Shown here: piece by piece, positions 47,223 to 59,061 of the stretch | Layout of the letters: every line of letters starts with the position of its first letter | Numbering within the stretch: position 1 is the first letter of the stretch | Assembly (NCBI RefSeq): GCF_963678975.1 | Contig: NC_089281.1 | Coordinates: 25,710,765-25,774,764 of the forward strand | Direction of reading: 5' to 3' | DNA from: Dysidea avara | Lineage: Eukaryota > Porifera > Demospongiae > Dictyoceratida > Dysideidae | DNA: 64,000 nucleotides | Made by a program: the position numbers and the translations under genes | Notes under the pieces: model-generated | What the model was told of the DNA's origin: nothing | Databases searched by the model: none | The model's input: only the letters and a program-made list of their open reading frames with translations

Positions 47223-50200
47223 TACTGGATGAAGGAGGGCCGGAATTAGCCCTGGAACTGAACAAAGATTCTACTCTAGCAATTACAGCACCAGTTTTAA
47301 GTCACAGGTATTTTAATTAATGACAACTATTAGCAGTATAGCCTTCATGCCCCATTTGTCAGTTGTGGGAGCTACAAAGAAACACATGATCGGTAAACAT
47401 AATTTACACCATAACAATATGCACAGTATTATGTGTGTATTAAGCATGTAACAATTACCATATACGGGCCACATATGTTGCGTAGATGTATATATGTTAC
47501 ACAGTCATTTGTTGTGTCTCAGTATAGTATTGCATGTGCTACTGGTTTGTGTGATGCATGTGTGTTGTCAGTCATGCATTCATTGCCCATCAAGTATTAC
47601 TTCATATTAGGACAGCTGTCAAGCTTATATAATCAGTGTGCATTTCTATTTAGTAATTATACCTTGCATGCCTCCAATCTAATTCTAAAATATGACATGT
47701 GTTTTAAAAGATCACAAAACTTGTAAATTGTGAATTAAGAATAATTAAGAAATGCATAAGTCAGTCATACCAACAAGAATATACTAATAACTTAATTTTC
47801 ATTCATGCACTATGTACATAGCTATACACGTGTGTTCACACATAGAAAATCATGAACCAATTTAATATGTATCATTTATTGTGTGTAGCTATGTACATGA
47901 AGCTAGCTACACACATGTGTTCACAAATAGGAAATCATGAACAAATATGTATCATTTATCAATCTCTGACAAAAGCTATGTTACGATCAATTGAATCCAG
48001 CAAGTAGCTATAATCTTTAAAAAAATATGCGTAAAATCGCATTGTTAAATGGTTACCCCTTATAGGAATTTACTGAAGTTATGTAGTGCTATAATTATCA
48101 TATCGACATTATCAAATCGACATTATCAAATTCTTCCCCTCCAATACAAGCTTACTTTGAGCGATTAAGAGTTAAAACTATACATTCATTGCATTCACTA
48201 AAGCTTCTCTGGACTTCGGGTGCCCACATCTTCACCTGTGAGACATGGCCTCCTGCAGGCTATTATAGTCTTGCCCCATATATTCATAACGTATCCATAA
48301 ATTATTTTACAAGTATCAAAAGTACATAAATTGCTGAATAATCAATATATCACATTGCAAGGCTAACAGAATTACTTGAGGATTATAAGCAATGACAACA
48401 AGGGATATAGAACTCAGGACTGCTATATCAAACACTATGGTAAAACTGTTTAGTAGGGTAATTCCCCTGGAAACTGGTATGATAAAGGGCACCTGCTGAA
48501 ATGTTGCTGTTTATAACCATCATATAGAAATACACACGATGAAAATTATTCTCTTACAGAATAGTCTTAGTACATCTAACATCCAAATCCCATGAAGAAA
48601 AACCCTTACAGAAAGTGAGCTGAAAAAATCAGTCACATTTTTGATCTTCCAGCAATGTGAAATTAAAAATATGTTAAATGGTGGAGAAACATAATAGTGA
48701 AGTTGGTCATGTCGCCATACGTGCATATAGCTATGCAACTTTAAATTGTATGGGCATAAACTGTTATCTTATTTACTCTTTATGGGGCTTTTTCCAAGAA
48801 GTATAGTTAAAACTGGGTTAACGCTTTCTAAAAATATAGGATGCTTCCATGTGATGATAATATCATCATTGCTATAGATGCACTTCGTAAGCTCAAAGTT
48901 GCTGATGAAGACTGAGAAAAAATGGTATACCCATGAGCACGACAATCAGTGCTATTATAACTGAAATTGTTTAGTTGAGCAAAAGGTTGTGTATACACAA
49001 TGCTAAGATTGAGCATAGATTTGTTAGTTTTTAATCTTTGCAATATTAAAGCTTGTCAGCATCTGGGGCTGCCCCCATTCCTTTATACTGCAGTCCTTGG
49101 CTTTTAATGCTGTGCAAAGGGAGGTCCATAATTAATTGAAAATTCCCTGATGAAGCCTTTAAAGGAACAAAATAAATGCTAGTCTTATTTTGGAACAGTA
49201 ATTAAAATGTGATCGTGAGCATGCCAAACTTTTAGAATTAAGAGGAGCCACTTACTATGTGTAAATGCTCCACTATGCTTTGTACGATATTGTATAATGT
49301 ATAACGGGTGAAAAAGTCTGAAACTGCAGCTTGTTAACTCCTTTCAGATATTAATCAGACAGCAAACAAACTGACATATAATTCACCAAAGCAAAGGGAT
49401 GGGAAATGAGACAACAATAACATTTTAAAGCTTCACAACAATCCAGGCCCTTGCTATATTGTAATTCGCTAATGGTTCGAAATTTCTGGTAACTAAAGCT
49501 TTGGAAAGTGATCTTAAAACACAGTAGCTACTCTAGGTCAATTCAATATTTCCTACAGTGGAACAGAAATACCACATTAATTTAATACTTTTATGTTGTG
49601 ACTATGATTAACAATAGCCTGTAGACTTCAAGACATTATTTATGATGGCTTTTAAAAAATAGTACGTTATCTAACAACTGTTGAACTTAACCCCTAACTC
49701 CCCAGCTTAGGGGCTGTAGGAGGATTTCTACTACCGTTAGAAAAGCCAGATACCCAAAATACACTGGCTAGTTTTCTTCGTATCCTTCCCCTGTAGTTTA
49801 TTACTGGGAACAGCATCACTATAAGCATAGAATTATGTGAACAAATAATTTATGTATCAACTCCAAGGGCACCACTATAGCTTACCATCTACCGTATCAT
49901 TTACTGTATGACCCTTCGGAACAGGTTATGGATTCCTTCTACTGTCCTTGGATTTTAATGCTGTGCAACAAGCACATAATGTAATATAATGGGATACAGT
50001 AGGTGTTGCAGTCCTACCTGTCCCCAGAGTGTCTTAACTCACTAGCAGTCATAACACTCTTATACATCATGTCCTACAAGCAACCTCAAGGAGGTCACAG
50101 GTAAGGATTACACCATACTGATGAATTTTTGTATCTGAAAAGATAGGTCCACAATTAATTGAAATTCCCTGATGAACCCTAGCTTTAGAGGAACAAAATA

Positions 50201-51331
50201 CTAAAATGCTAGTCTGATTCCTGTGCACACATATATGCATGTATTAGTGTTCCCAAGCTACATCCCTACTCCCTACTTATGACCGAGATCAATTCTTAGT
50301 AGAAGCTACAGGTACGTGCAATTGCAAAAAAAAGTGGCAATAAATCCTGGGGTCACAGGGTGCCTAGTAGCAGCTACGTGGCAGTCCTTATTGTGTCGTT
50401 ATAGAGCCAGTGGGGTGCATGAATGCATCATTATAATTTATTGTACCTAGATCATATAGTTTTGATATGTATGCTGCAACAATAATAGCACGCAGCTTGT
50501 GGTCTATAACTAAGTTGCTGATTTAAGCATTATAATTCCTATGCATGCCACCACTGCCACAATTTCCTAAAAAGACCATATAAAACACCAAATGTTCTAA
50601 GGAAAACCTGTTGTGAAACAGTGTGTACAAAGAGAGTTTGCAGTGAAATGATGCTTAGGTCATTAGCTAGATAATTGCTATACAAAAATCTGCTCAAATT
50701 CATGCATGATATTTGTAAAATGACAAGTCCTTTGGTGAATAAGCTATGCATGCAGTGAATTAGAAAGGGAAACATTAGCAATTTCATCAAAATTCCTGTA
50801 CACACATATGTAGAAGACAGGATGATTTAGAATGTATGTGTGTGAAATATGAATTTTCATGTGATTGTCATACCATCTACATTTTCAATGTTGTAGTTCC
50901 CATTAGTAAAATATACCAGATTAGGAAGAGCATGCATAGCATTTTGTGCATGTATATAGTCACGCAATTAAATTCTCACTAGAAACTTGCTTAATCTAAC
51001 TGAATAGATTACACTCATGGTATTTCTTGCTCAAGGGCATCTCCAGGAATTTTGATGACAGGTTTCCAAATTTTTTTTGTTGCATGCACTCTGCACACCT
51101 GAGTTAGCCATATACTCCCCCAGGAAATTTTTGAGAGTTATGTATTCTGAGATTGAATCTGGTATTAGAAATCTTAGCACTTTAAACATATGTTAGGAAT
51201 TATGCTTACTTCTGATAGCTATCATATAGTATATCAGGAGCAGGCTAAAATTAGCTATGTGAAGTTGAAGTGTACAAGACATGGATGCCATTCTGTGGGC
51301 ATGCCCCCAGGAAAATTTCAAGTATTAATAG
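47223..51331. other. 4.1-kb intergenic region with small repeats
   Basis: No gene recognised. It holds a tandem duplication at about 47815-47960 (GTGTTCACA...ATCATGAAC, unit about 75 bp), a copy of the dispersed repeat at 48217-48281, and two direct repeats at 49090-49190 and 49937-50222 sharing TTTTAATGCTGTGCAA, AATTCCCTGATGAA and ATGCTAGTCT. Confidence 0.5.
48217..48281 (+). repeat. Dispersed repeat (partner 29334-29399)
   Basis: Shares TTCACCTGTGAGACATGG and CCTCCTGCAGG with the copy in the Ntn-hydrolase intron. Confidence 0.55.
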
Positions 51332-51558
51332 CAGGGGCGTAGGAAGCATGGGTGCCATGGGTGCTTGGGCACCCATAAATATTTCCAGTTGCGTAAACGG
51401 GTGTCAGTACACTGTAGCACATATAGTACTGAGAAGATTGAGATACTCTAATAGAGCAGTCAATGACTCTAATAAAGCAGTCGTGACTTTTTCTTTTTTT
51501 TTTGGTCTTCAGCTTTACCACTTGGCACCCATAAGTTAAATATCTTCCTACGCCCCTG
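51332..51558. mobile_element. hAT-like MITE, 227 bp
   Basis: Terminal inverted repeats CAGGGGCGTAGGAAG and CTTCCTACGCCCCTG, flanked by AATAG on both sides (51327-51331, 51559-51563). CAGGGGCG-type ends are common in hAT superfamily MITEs, though hAT normally duplicates 8 bp, so the superfamily is uncertain. Inside are two copies of the TACTCTAATAGAGCAGTC motif. Confidence 0.75.
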
Positions 51559-52105
51559 AATAGAGATATTATTTTAGACTATTTTTGACTGTGTTGGTAC
51601 AGGTAAACTAAGTAACTTTTTAAAAACACAAAATTTGACTGTTCTGTTAGGGTAGTTGACTGCTCTATTATAGTAATCTTTGAAAATCATTGCTATATTG
51701 CCTGAATATACTTGACCAGTTTCTGGAAACCTCAGAAACTTCTGCCCCTAACTTGTTCATACAAGTATACACTCTTGGAATTATACAGTGGATGCCCACT
51801 GTTCAGTGTTGATGCCAGTTAGAAAGCATGTCATGCACATAACTATCGTGAAAACTTAATTGATAATACTATTGAATACATGCTCATTTCAGCACACGAG
51901 AGTACCTTATAAATGGTGACATATTATGCACGTGCATGCATACAACAAGCAAACGTACATACCCTTATATACACATACTGCAGGTAAATACGACAATTGT
52001 TTGTGTGTGCATGTGTGTATGTAACATCAAGGTAAAGAAAATAGGATATGCGTTATTCTATGTGATCTATAGGCTAATGTTTGAACAGTGATTTATATAG
52101 CTCTA
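51559..52105. other. Spacer downstream of F-box/LRR gene
   Basis: No gene. Contains diverged copies of the TCTATTAGAGT motif at 51637-51680. Confidence 0.5.
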
Positions 52106-54074
52106 TTAAAATAAACTAACTAGATCTGTCTGGTAAAGTACTTCTTCCATTCTTAATCTGTCATTCTGTTCTTCTATGTTTTGCCAGCCATACGCTGCTG
52201 CCATGCTGCTATGTGGCCTTGCATTTGTCATTAATGTACTGTCTAAAAAATAGCTACCAACATCTGTGAATAGCTTCCTGTAACTAAACATCTTTTCCAA
52301 TGCAGCATTAAAGTCTGGTATATTACAGCACTTTGTACTCGAATCACATAAATTTTGAGTATAAGCATGAAACGTGATTAATTTAGGAGAATTTGCCACA
52401 AGACACATTATACCTTTAATTGTCAATGACTCTACATCCATCACAACATGTACCAGTCCACCATGAACTGAAACTGAGGTCATAAAGTCATCACAAACAT
52501 AAGTGTGTGGTGAACTGATGCATAACTGTTCTAAGTGGTGAATAGGGGCTAGGTTGGGTGACAAGAAATATGTATTGAAATTACTACCAACAGATTCAGA
52601 TCTGCCATATTTGGGTACCATACATTCACAATCATCAAACCTAACACACTTGAGCTTCTTGCATTTATTAAGCACATCCTGCACAACAGTGGGTAACTTC
52701 CAGTAGGAATTTATTTTGTAATAGCTGAGTGATGGAAAATAGGATAACAGAAATGCATGCACATCATCTTCACCACGTAGATTGTCACAAGGTGAACAGA
52801 CACAACGATCACATCTAGTCTCTAATGCTATTAAAGGCCGACACTTTTGATACAAGTTTATTACTTTTTGTTTTTTTTGTTTTTAAGATACAAACATCTA
52901 CTGCCAAGTGGGTCAACTTCATATCACTCAATATTTCCCACAATAGGATATGATTCTTCACTTTTGAAACATGTATACCAAGTAAGTTTAGTCCATGTAG
53001 GTTATGACAGTGGCTGGCAATGGCCTGCAGACCTTGTAGGCTTTGCAAACAGCAATCACAATAACCCAAGTTGAGTCTCCTAAGATTAGGACAAGCAATA
53101 GCTAGTTTTTCCAAGTGACTAGAATGAAGCAAGTTACAGCGAGAAAGATCAAAATGAGTAGCACAACTAAGATTGCTAAATTTGGCAATTTGCAATGAGC
53201 TCAGGTTGAGTGCAATATTTGTTCCATACGTAAATGCATACATCGTCCTTCCATCAAGTTTATAATCAGTCATCACTGATAAATCATTTCTCAACCCCAA
53301 TATACCAAAGTCACTAAGTTTCACACATGGAATGGCCACTTGACTAGATTCTTTAACCTGCAGTTGAAGATATTTAAATGTTGGAGAAAACTTCAAAGGT
53401 ACTATACTAGATCTATTATACACTCTGAAGTTAGCAGTGGCAGCAGTTGGAATAGTGGTAGGCCAGTTAAGATTAACAACATAGTCAACCACACTTGTGA
53501 TCATATTTTGGGAACATACGACAACTCCAAAATTTGGTGGCTTATGCTTTCCTTCCTTCCAAAACTTCAAGTAGCGTACAAGATCAGAACAAGGGTGAAT
53601 GTGAATTACCATTTCTCTCAGGTTTGAAGTTATCAAAAGTAAATGTTCAATGTTACTGTCATCTTCCACCTTAAGTTCTAGTGTTTGCAGACATCCCATA
53701 TGATGTATTGTGTTTCTTAGTTGATCAGGATCTAACTTGGTTGATGGTAGACTAAGATGTTGTACATTACTACAATACTGTAGTGGTATTGATGACACTC
53801 TACAGTTAGGAAGGGACAATAATTTGATATGTTGCCCACACACCTTCAACACCTCCTTGACACTACATTCCTCACGACTGTCATAATAAGGCCACACAAA
53901 CTCTGCCCACAGTGATGGTGTTCCTTCAGTAACACACCTCAACCATCTTGAAACATATCTCAGTTTTATCCTGTCATGTAGCAAAGATAGAAATGAGATG
54001 ATAAAAACTAACAATTCTGTAGGAAGTTTTAGCAGGTTGACTGGAGACTCCTCATAACTTTCATATACCTCCAT
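52106..54074 (-). CDS. F-box/LRR protein (one frame shift)
   Basis: Two overlapping frames on the minus strand, 54074-52815 (419 codons) and about 52855-52106 (249 codons), together cover one protein of about 650 residues. Residues about 14-62 are an F-box (LLKLPTELLVFIISFLSLLHD...LWAEFVW), which binds Skp1. Leucine-rich repeats follow (CPNLRRLNLGYCDCCLQSLQ; CHNLHGLNLLGI), then LRR-like C-terminal sequence (CKKLKCVRFDDCECM). F-box/LRR proteins are substrate receptors of SCF ubiquitin ligases. The switch of frame occurs in an A-rich run (52855-52885) and needs +1; it may be a sequencing or real indel. A decayed relative lies at 62.96-63.11 kb. Confidence 0.75.
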
Positions 54075-54263
54075 TGGTTGTTCCTGTATTGGTATATTGT
54101 GAAATTATTTATTTATTTTTTTATTAATGCTTTACAGCACAAGTGCTGAAGGTCTGTAGGACACCTGGTCCTACAGCCTGCTCATTTGCACTCCATAAAT
54201 GAATTTTTTAATATAGTCTATGTAACTCAGCTGCATGGTGCTCTTTGATAAGAAAAATAGTCT

Positions 54264-55265
54264 CAGGGGTGGATCGGGCAAGGGGGTTCACAAAGGGTGG
54301 TTGGCATATGGAGGAGGGCCTCTGGGGGGCACAGCCCCCAGAGCCCCCAAAGGCAAAAGATACAAAAGCCGTTATGTACAGTATGTTACCATTAAAAAAT
54401 ATGAAAAGGTGCAAAAAACGAAAAAAAAAAAAGAAAAAGAAAACTAACTCTAACCTAATGGTTTACAACATTATCCTAATCCTACTCACACTTCTTCCTA
54501 ATCCTAAGGGTGCTGTTCCTAATCCTAGGGGTGTTTTCTAACTCTAGGGATGCTGTTACTAATCCTAAGAACACAGTAAGAGCGAGAGTATTATGCGAAA
54601 TTACGATAAAATAGTATGTAATGGTTAGTCAAAAGATACTTTAAATGTTTCGGGAATGAAATTTTTGAGTAGAGCAAGTTTTATTAATAAAAAATATATA
54701 ATATATTATGTGACTTAATTTGACAAAACAAGGCTTTCACACACATCCATTTTATCACTTAGAAGCACTATAACTCAATATATGAGTACGCCATTAATTT
54801 CAAATTTTGACCTGGTATTTTACAATGCTATGGAAGAATTGTGTGAAAATTTTAGGTCCAAGTAGTCAAGTTACAGTTGTTCAAAGTCAGAAAATTGGAT
54901 GTGTGTGGAAGCCTTGTTTTGTTAAATTTGGTCACAATTTATGCTTTCTAAGTGGTCTGCATGTAGAGTTGTAGAGATCAATGATAGTTTAGCTATTAGC
55001 CTATTGTCATATAGAATGGCATACAAGGACCATGTGCACTTTATCTGCAAAATTCCTAGCAGGTTAAATGTGCCCATTGAATGTGCCTATGGGATGGTGC
55101 TGCAGATTCCAGTTTTCATATATACTCAGCAACTGTGTAGGATTCTTAATGCAGTGACTGTTCTATTAGAGTATTTGATTGATTGCTCTATGAGATCATC
55201 TCGAGTTCTCTGCTTGTATTGTTTGGGAGGGAGGGGAGATGTGCCCCCCTGTGGATCCACCACTG
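54264..55265. mobile_element. Candidate non-autonomous TIR element, about 1.0 kb
   Basis: CAGGGGTGGATC at the left faces GATCCACCACTG at the right (complement CAGTGGTGGATC), a hAT-like end. The G/C-rich flank beside the left end (GGGGGGCACAGCCCCC) has a counterpart (GTGCCCCCC) beside the right end. No clear target duplication, and no transposase inside, so confidence is modest. Confidence 0.45.
54455..54570. repeat. Degenerate CCTAATCCTA tandem repeat
   Basis: Units like CCTAATCCTAAGGGTGCTGT recur about five times, about 20-25 bases apart, diverging at the edges. Superficially telomere-like but irregular. Confidence 0.6.
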
Positions 55266-56899
55266 ACTAACATTAATTTTGGTGTGTTGAGTCGTTACAC
55301 CTGATGTATATACCTGACAATTGCGAAATGTATGACTGTTCTATTAGAGTGTGCCAAACATTACTTTTAAAACTCATATCTGTGTAAGTGTGACATACTG
55401 CCATATGACACACTACTGTGCATATAATATGCTTTAATGATTCACAGTGCTGTGCAAGCAAGACAGAACCATAACTTTCCTGCAAGAATGTAGAGCACTT
55501 AGACAGTTAGCCTGCCCCTTTGCACAAAACAAAGGGTCTAGTGAATACTGGTCCCATAGAAGTTCTGCAGGAATGAAATCATCCTACTAGCACGTGATTC
55601 AAGCAGGTTGAATCCAGTTGAAATCAGGTCATGTCATTTGGGTCAACTGCATCACATTTTGTTTATGTCAATCAAATTTGACTACAGACAGCTTGCTGAT
55701 AAATAACATATGCCTACAGACAGTAGCACAAGTGAGCATGACTCATCAAAGTAGCTGCACTGCTGCAAAACTGATTATGTATGACACATGCATACACATC
55801 CACACTGTTCCATACTGTCAAGCTAATTCACATGTGATTCAAGCCGGGTCTGACCTAGCTCAGAGAAGGTTGCTCTGGCATCATCAACCATCGAAATAAG
55901 ACTTCAACCCATTTAACCCAGGCACCTCAGTATCAATGTGAAGTATTCTAATGCAGAAACTGAATTTGATCTCCCACAGCCCTTATTTCAACCATCCAAC
56001 ACTTTGCATGGCTTTTCTAGCTAAGAAACAAACACTACATTATGCATACTTCTTGTGAATGTGACAAAGGACTTCATAACTATTGATAATAATTTCAAAT
56101 GCTATGTTTGGTTGTGTAATATCACGCGTAGCGATATGTCATAGGATTATGATGCTCCTCTAGATATTCTATAAAGTGGGTCAGTCTGTAGAATGCATGA
56201 AGCAGTGCCCACCTATGTTTGCTGTCTGTATGCCTACATGGAACCATACTCACTAATCTATCGTTAGTTATAAATTGCTATCCAGGTCAGTGGGTCATCA
56301 GAGTGATCCAGTTTCAACCCTGGCATCGTCACGTTCCTACAGAGCAGATTTCTGTTCTAGAACTGAAAGCGATTTGTGTTTTACCAGAGCTTCCTTTTAA
56401 GCGAAGAGGCAAGTGGTACCAGAATAAAAAAAAGTATCAAAAAGATATGCTTCTGTGGTAAGGAGCAAATCCTTCCAATATTGTGTAGGGAAACAAGTTA
56501 TACTTGAACATATTCCTTGTTGCCTTGATGATGACTTCAAAGCTCAAGAGAAAAGCACCATCTTGTGCTACCTAAGCTGACTACACAACAGCTCATTGTA
56601 CCACTTTAGTGTCTACACATGTGCAGAAAATTTCCCTGCCCTCCTACCTCTTATAAAAAAAAAATCATTAGAATCACTAATAACTAGGCGGTTAAACACT
56701 ACATTGGTAGGTCATCATTTGCAATTCATGCCAACTACCGATCTGTGGGCAAAGAAGCAAACTCTGCCCAATCCTGAGACGATGGAATGGTCGTCATCAC
56801 TGAAGCAGCGTTACCGCATTGCACATCAATCGAAATCTTCTGAATTAAAAATTGTGTATATAGCCCTATTGTCTCCAGTCTGCTCCATGACCTGGAATC
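55266..56899. other. Intergenic DNA, no gene recognised
   Basis: Small frames (for example 56219-56461 and 56596-56937, plus) show no known domain. One TCTATTAGAGT motif at 55333-55351. Confidence 0.45.
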
Positions 56900-58000
56900 T
56901 ATCCGCCGCACCAACGAACGTGCACAAGAACCCCTAGCTCCCAGGTCTCGACACTAAGGGAGAGAAGTGAAAAGAAATAGTCAAAGTAGAATATTTCCTC
57001 TGCTTCGCAATTTAAGCAGAGTTTGCCAGCCACCAGAAGAGGTAGACACATTTGAAGGAGCAAGGGTGTTTGAACAAGTAAAGTCCCGAAGAAAGTAAAC
57101 CCCTCCACCAAGTAATCAAGGACATTCCATCTGGTCTCTTCCCATCATCATGGCATACACAAACTGGCTCCAAAACAGCAGGTACACCTCCAGACACCAA
57201 AGCACGATGAATTGTTTTATTTACTGCAACATGTTGGGGAAGCTACGCCTGCATGACAAACCATGAGTACCCTATATATATATACATCAACGTTACCAAC
57301 ACAAACACAAGTATGCTTAACAACAATGGGAACACCAAGGTGCAGACCAAGAGCAATCCTCAAAAACTCACTATCCAGCTTAGTGCCCAAAGAAGCAACA
57401 GGGAGAGCACCAAAGCCATGCACCAGACTCAGAGGACACAACTGATAGTAAGCAAGCCTTAATTTGCTTTAGCATCAGAAGCAGAGTTCAAAAGAGTCAA
57501 AAAGCACAGTTCATCCCAGCAATGTTGCAGATGTCTGTGGTTTTCAGGGGGCATACATGGGAAACTCAGTGGACCGTTGTTCTAGAGCCTCATGCAGAAA
57601 AGGAGATTCAGTAGAGATGCTTGAAGGTGATAGACACTCTGCATGACAAACCATGAGTACCATATAGCTACATCAACGTTACCACCATAAACAAAAGTAT
57701 GCTCAACAACAATGGGAACACCAAGATGCAGACCAAGAGCAATCCTCAAAGACTCATTATCCAGCTTAGTGCCGAAAGAAGGAATAGGAGTTGCACTAAG
57801 CTGGACTCATTATCTAGCTTAGTGCAACATGGCTGAGTCTGGTGCGCCGAGCCATGCACCAGACTCAGCCATGTTGCAGATGTCTGTGGCTCTCACGGGG
57901 CATAGGAAACTCAGTGGACCATTGTTCTAGAGCCTCATGCAGAAAAGGAGATTCAGCAGAGATGCCCAAAGGTGATAGGATGGAGGATACTAAATCAGAG
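56900..58000 (-). mobile_element. Decayed retroelement ORF (LINE-like) with internal tandem duplication
   Basis: Minus-strand pieces read LGTKLDSEFLRIALGLHLG (near 57370), a block with CVCVGNVD, and DGKRPDGMSLITWW (near 57120), a pattern I know from reverse-transcriptase-type ORFs repeated in marine invertebrate genomes. A segment of about 390 bp is present twice (57249-57635 and 57640-57978). The element is broken in many places and lacks recognisable ends; family assignment is tentative. Confidence 0.5.
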
Positions 58001-58236
58001 GTACTATGGAGGGTAGAAAGATAGCTGGACAAACATAAATCAACAGCACAGTACGAATCCCTAAAAATAGTTTTTTAGGCATTGGTCATTTGTCACAAAG
58101 AAAAGCATAGCCACCCAGCAGCTCATCATCACTCATCAGTGGATACAATGGGCTTCATTTATTGCAACCCAGGCATAGTCTAGCTAGTTTATTGACAACA
58201 CAATTTTAATGTAATTCACTACATCACACTGTTTAC

Positions 58237-59061
58237 TAGTCTCGCGTGGCCAGACCGCTTTTTCTCCCACGGCGCTTATCATTTATTATTATTTGTTTTT
58301 ACTGTGCAGAAATCCCAAATTATTATAGTAACGCACAGATATAATTACTTAAGTTATCACAAAATTATCCAGGGAAGGGGAATTAACTATGCAGGTGGGG
58401 AGGGGGTAGTCTCGTGTGTCAGACAGTTTGTGTGGGGGTGGTAAATAAACCATCTGGTCACTGTTGCACACATTTCATGACCACTGCCGGAATGTTGGCA
58501 GAGCCAATCAGATCGCTTTGCGGACTCTGTGACAAAACAAACACCAATTATTCAAATTCTTAGTGTAATAAAGAACTGAATCTAGAATACAGATCACTTT
58601 TTTGAAAGTTTAACAATGCCATGGGCTTAGGATCTTCAAAAGTGTATGATTATGGTTCGCTATGGATTTGTGAAATGGCGGAATTGTCAAGGAAGACATT
58701 AGCAATGTTTCAAATACATCAACAGGACACTACCAGTACAATTTTCGTCTTAGTCTGCTCTCTGAGGTGATTGGAACTATTATTACATCATCCTTGACAC
58801 AAAACAATACCGTGATGTAATCATTCCAGTGAGTTCACAGAAAGTGTGCAACATGCAGTGATCAGACAGTTTATTTGTCGCTCCCACACAAACTGTCTGG
58901 CACGCGAGGGTTCCAAAGTATCGATTGGAAATATATAAGCGTCTGCTCCGAAAAGGGGTCCGGTCCAGTTTGCATCAGCAAGTCATTCTCAGCACCTTTA
59001 TCAACACCTTGCGTATCAATGACTTGTGTGGGAGAAAAAGCGATCTGGCCACGCGAGACTA
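58237..59061. mobile_element. TAGTCTCG-type TIR element, 825 bp, with nested relative
   Basis: Left arm TAGTCTCGCGTGGCCAGACC faces a right arm ending CTGGCCACGCGAGACTA; the pairing extends through CTTTTTCTCCCAC. TGTTTAC lies beside both ends (7 of 9 target bases kept). No transposase is visible. Confidence 0.8.
58407..58908. mobile_element. Second TAGTCTCG-type element nested inside the first
   Basis: TAGTCTCGTGTGTCAGACAG with TTTGTGTGGG following faces CCCACACAAACTGTCTGGCA; the last few terminal bases on the right are lost. Its end sequence is related to that of its host element, so one family member inserted into another, or both arose by internal rearrangement. Confidence 0.65.

Noticed and set aside
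52855-52885. Programmed -1 frameshift at A AAA AAC-like run in the F-box/LRR gene
   Set aside because: The required shift is +1, not -1, and no downstream structure was evident.
54455-54570. Telomere-like array (CCTAA units)
   Set aside because: Units are irregular and about 20-25 bp long, unlike a 6-bp telomere repeat.
56219-56937. Two plus-strand frames of 80 and 113 codons
   Set aside because: No domain, no splice logic, lying beside a decayed retroelement.
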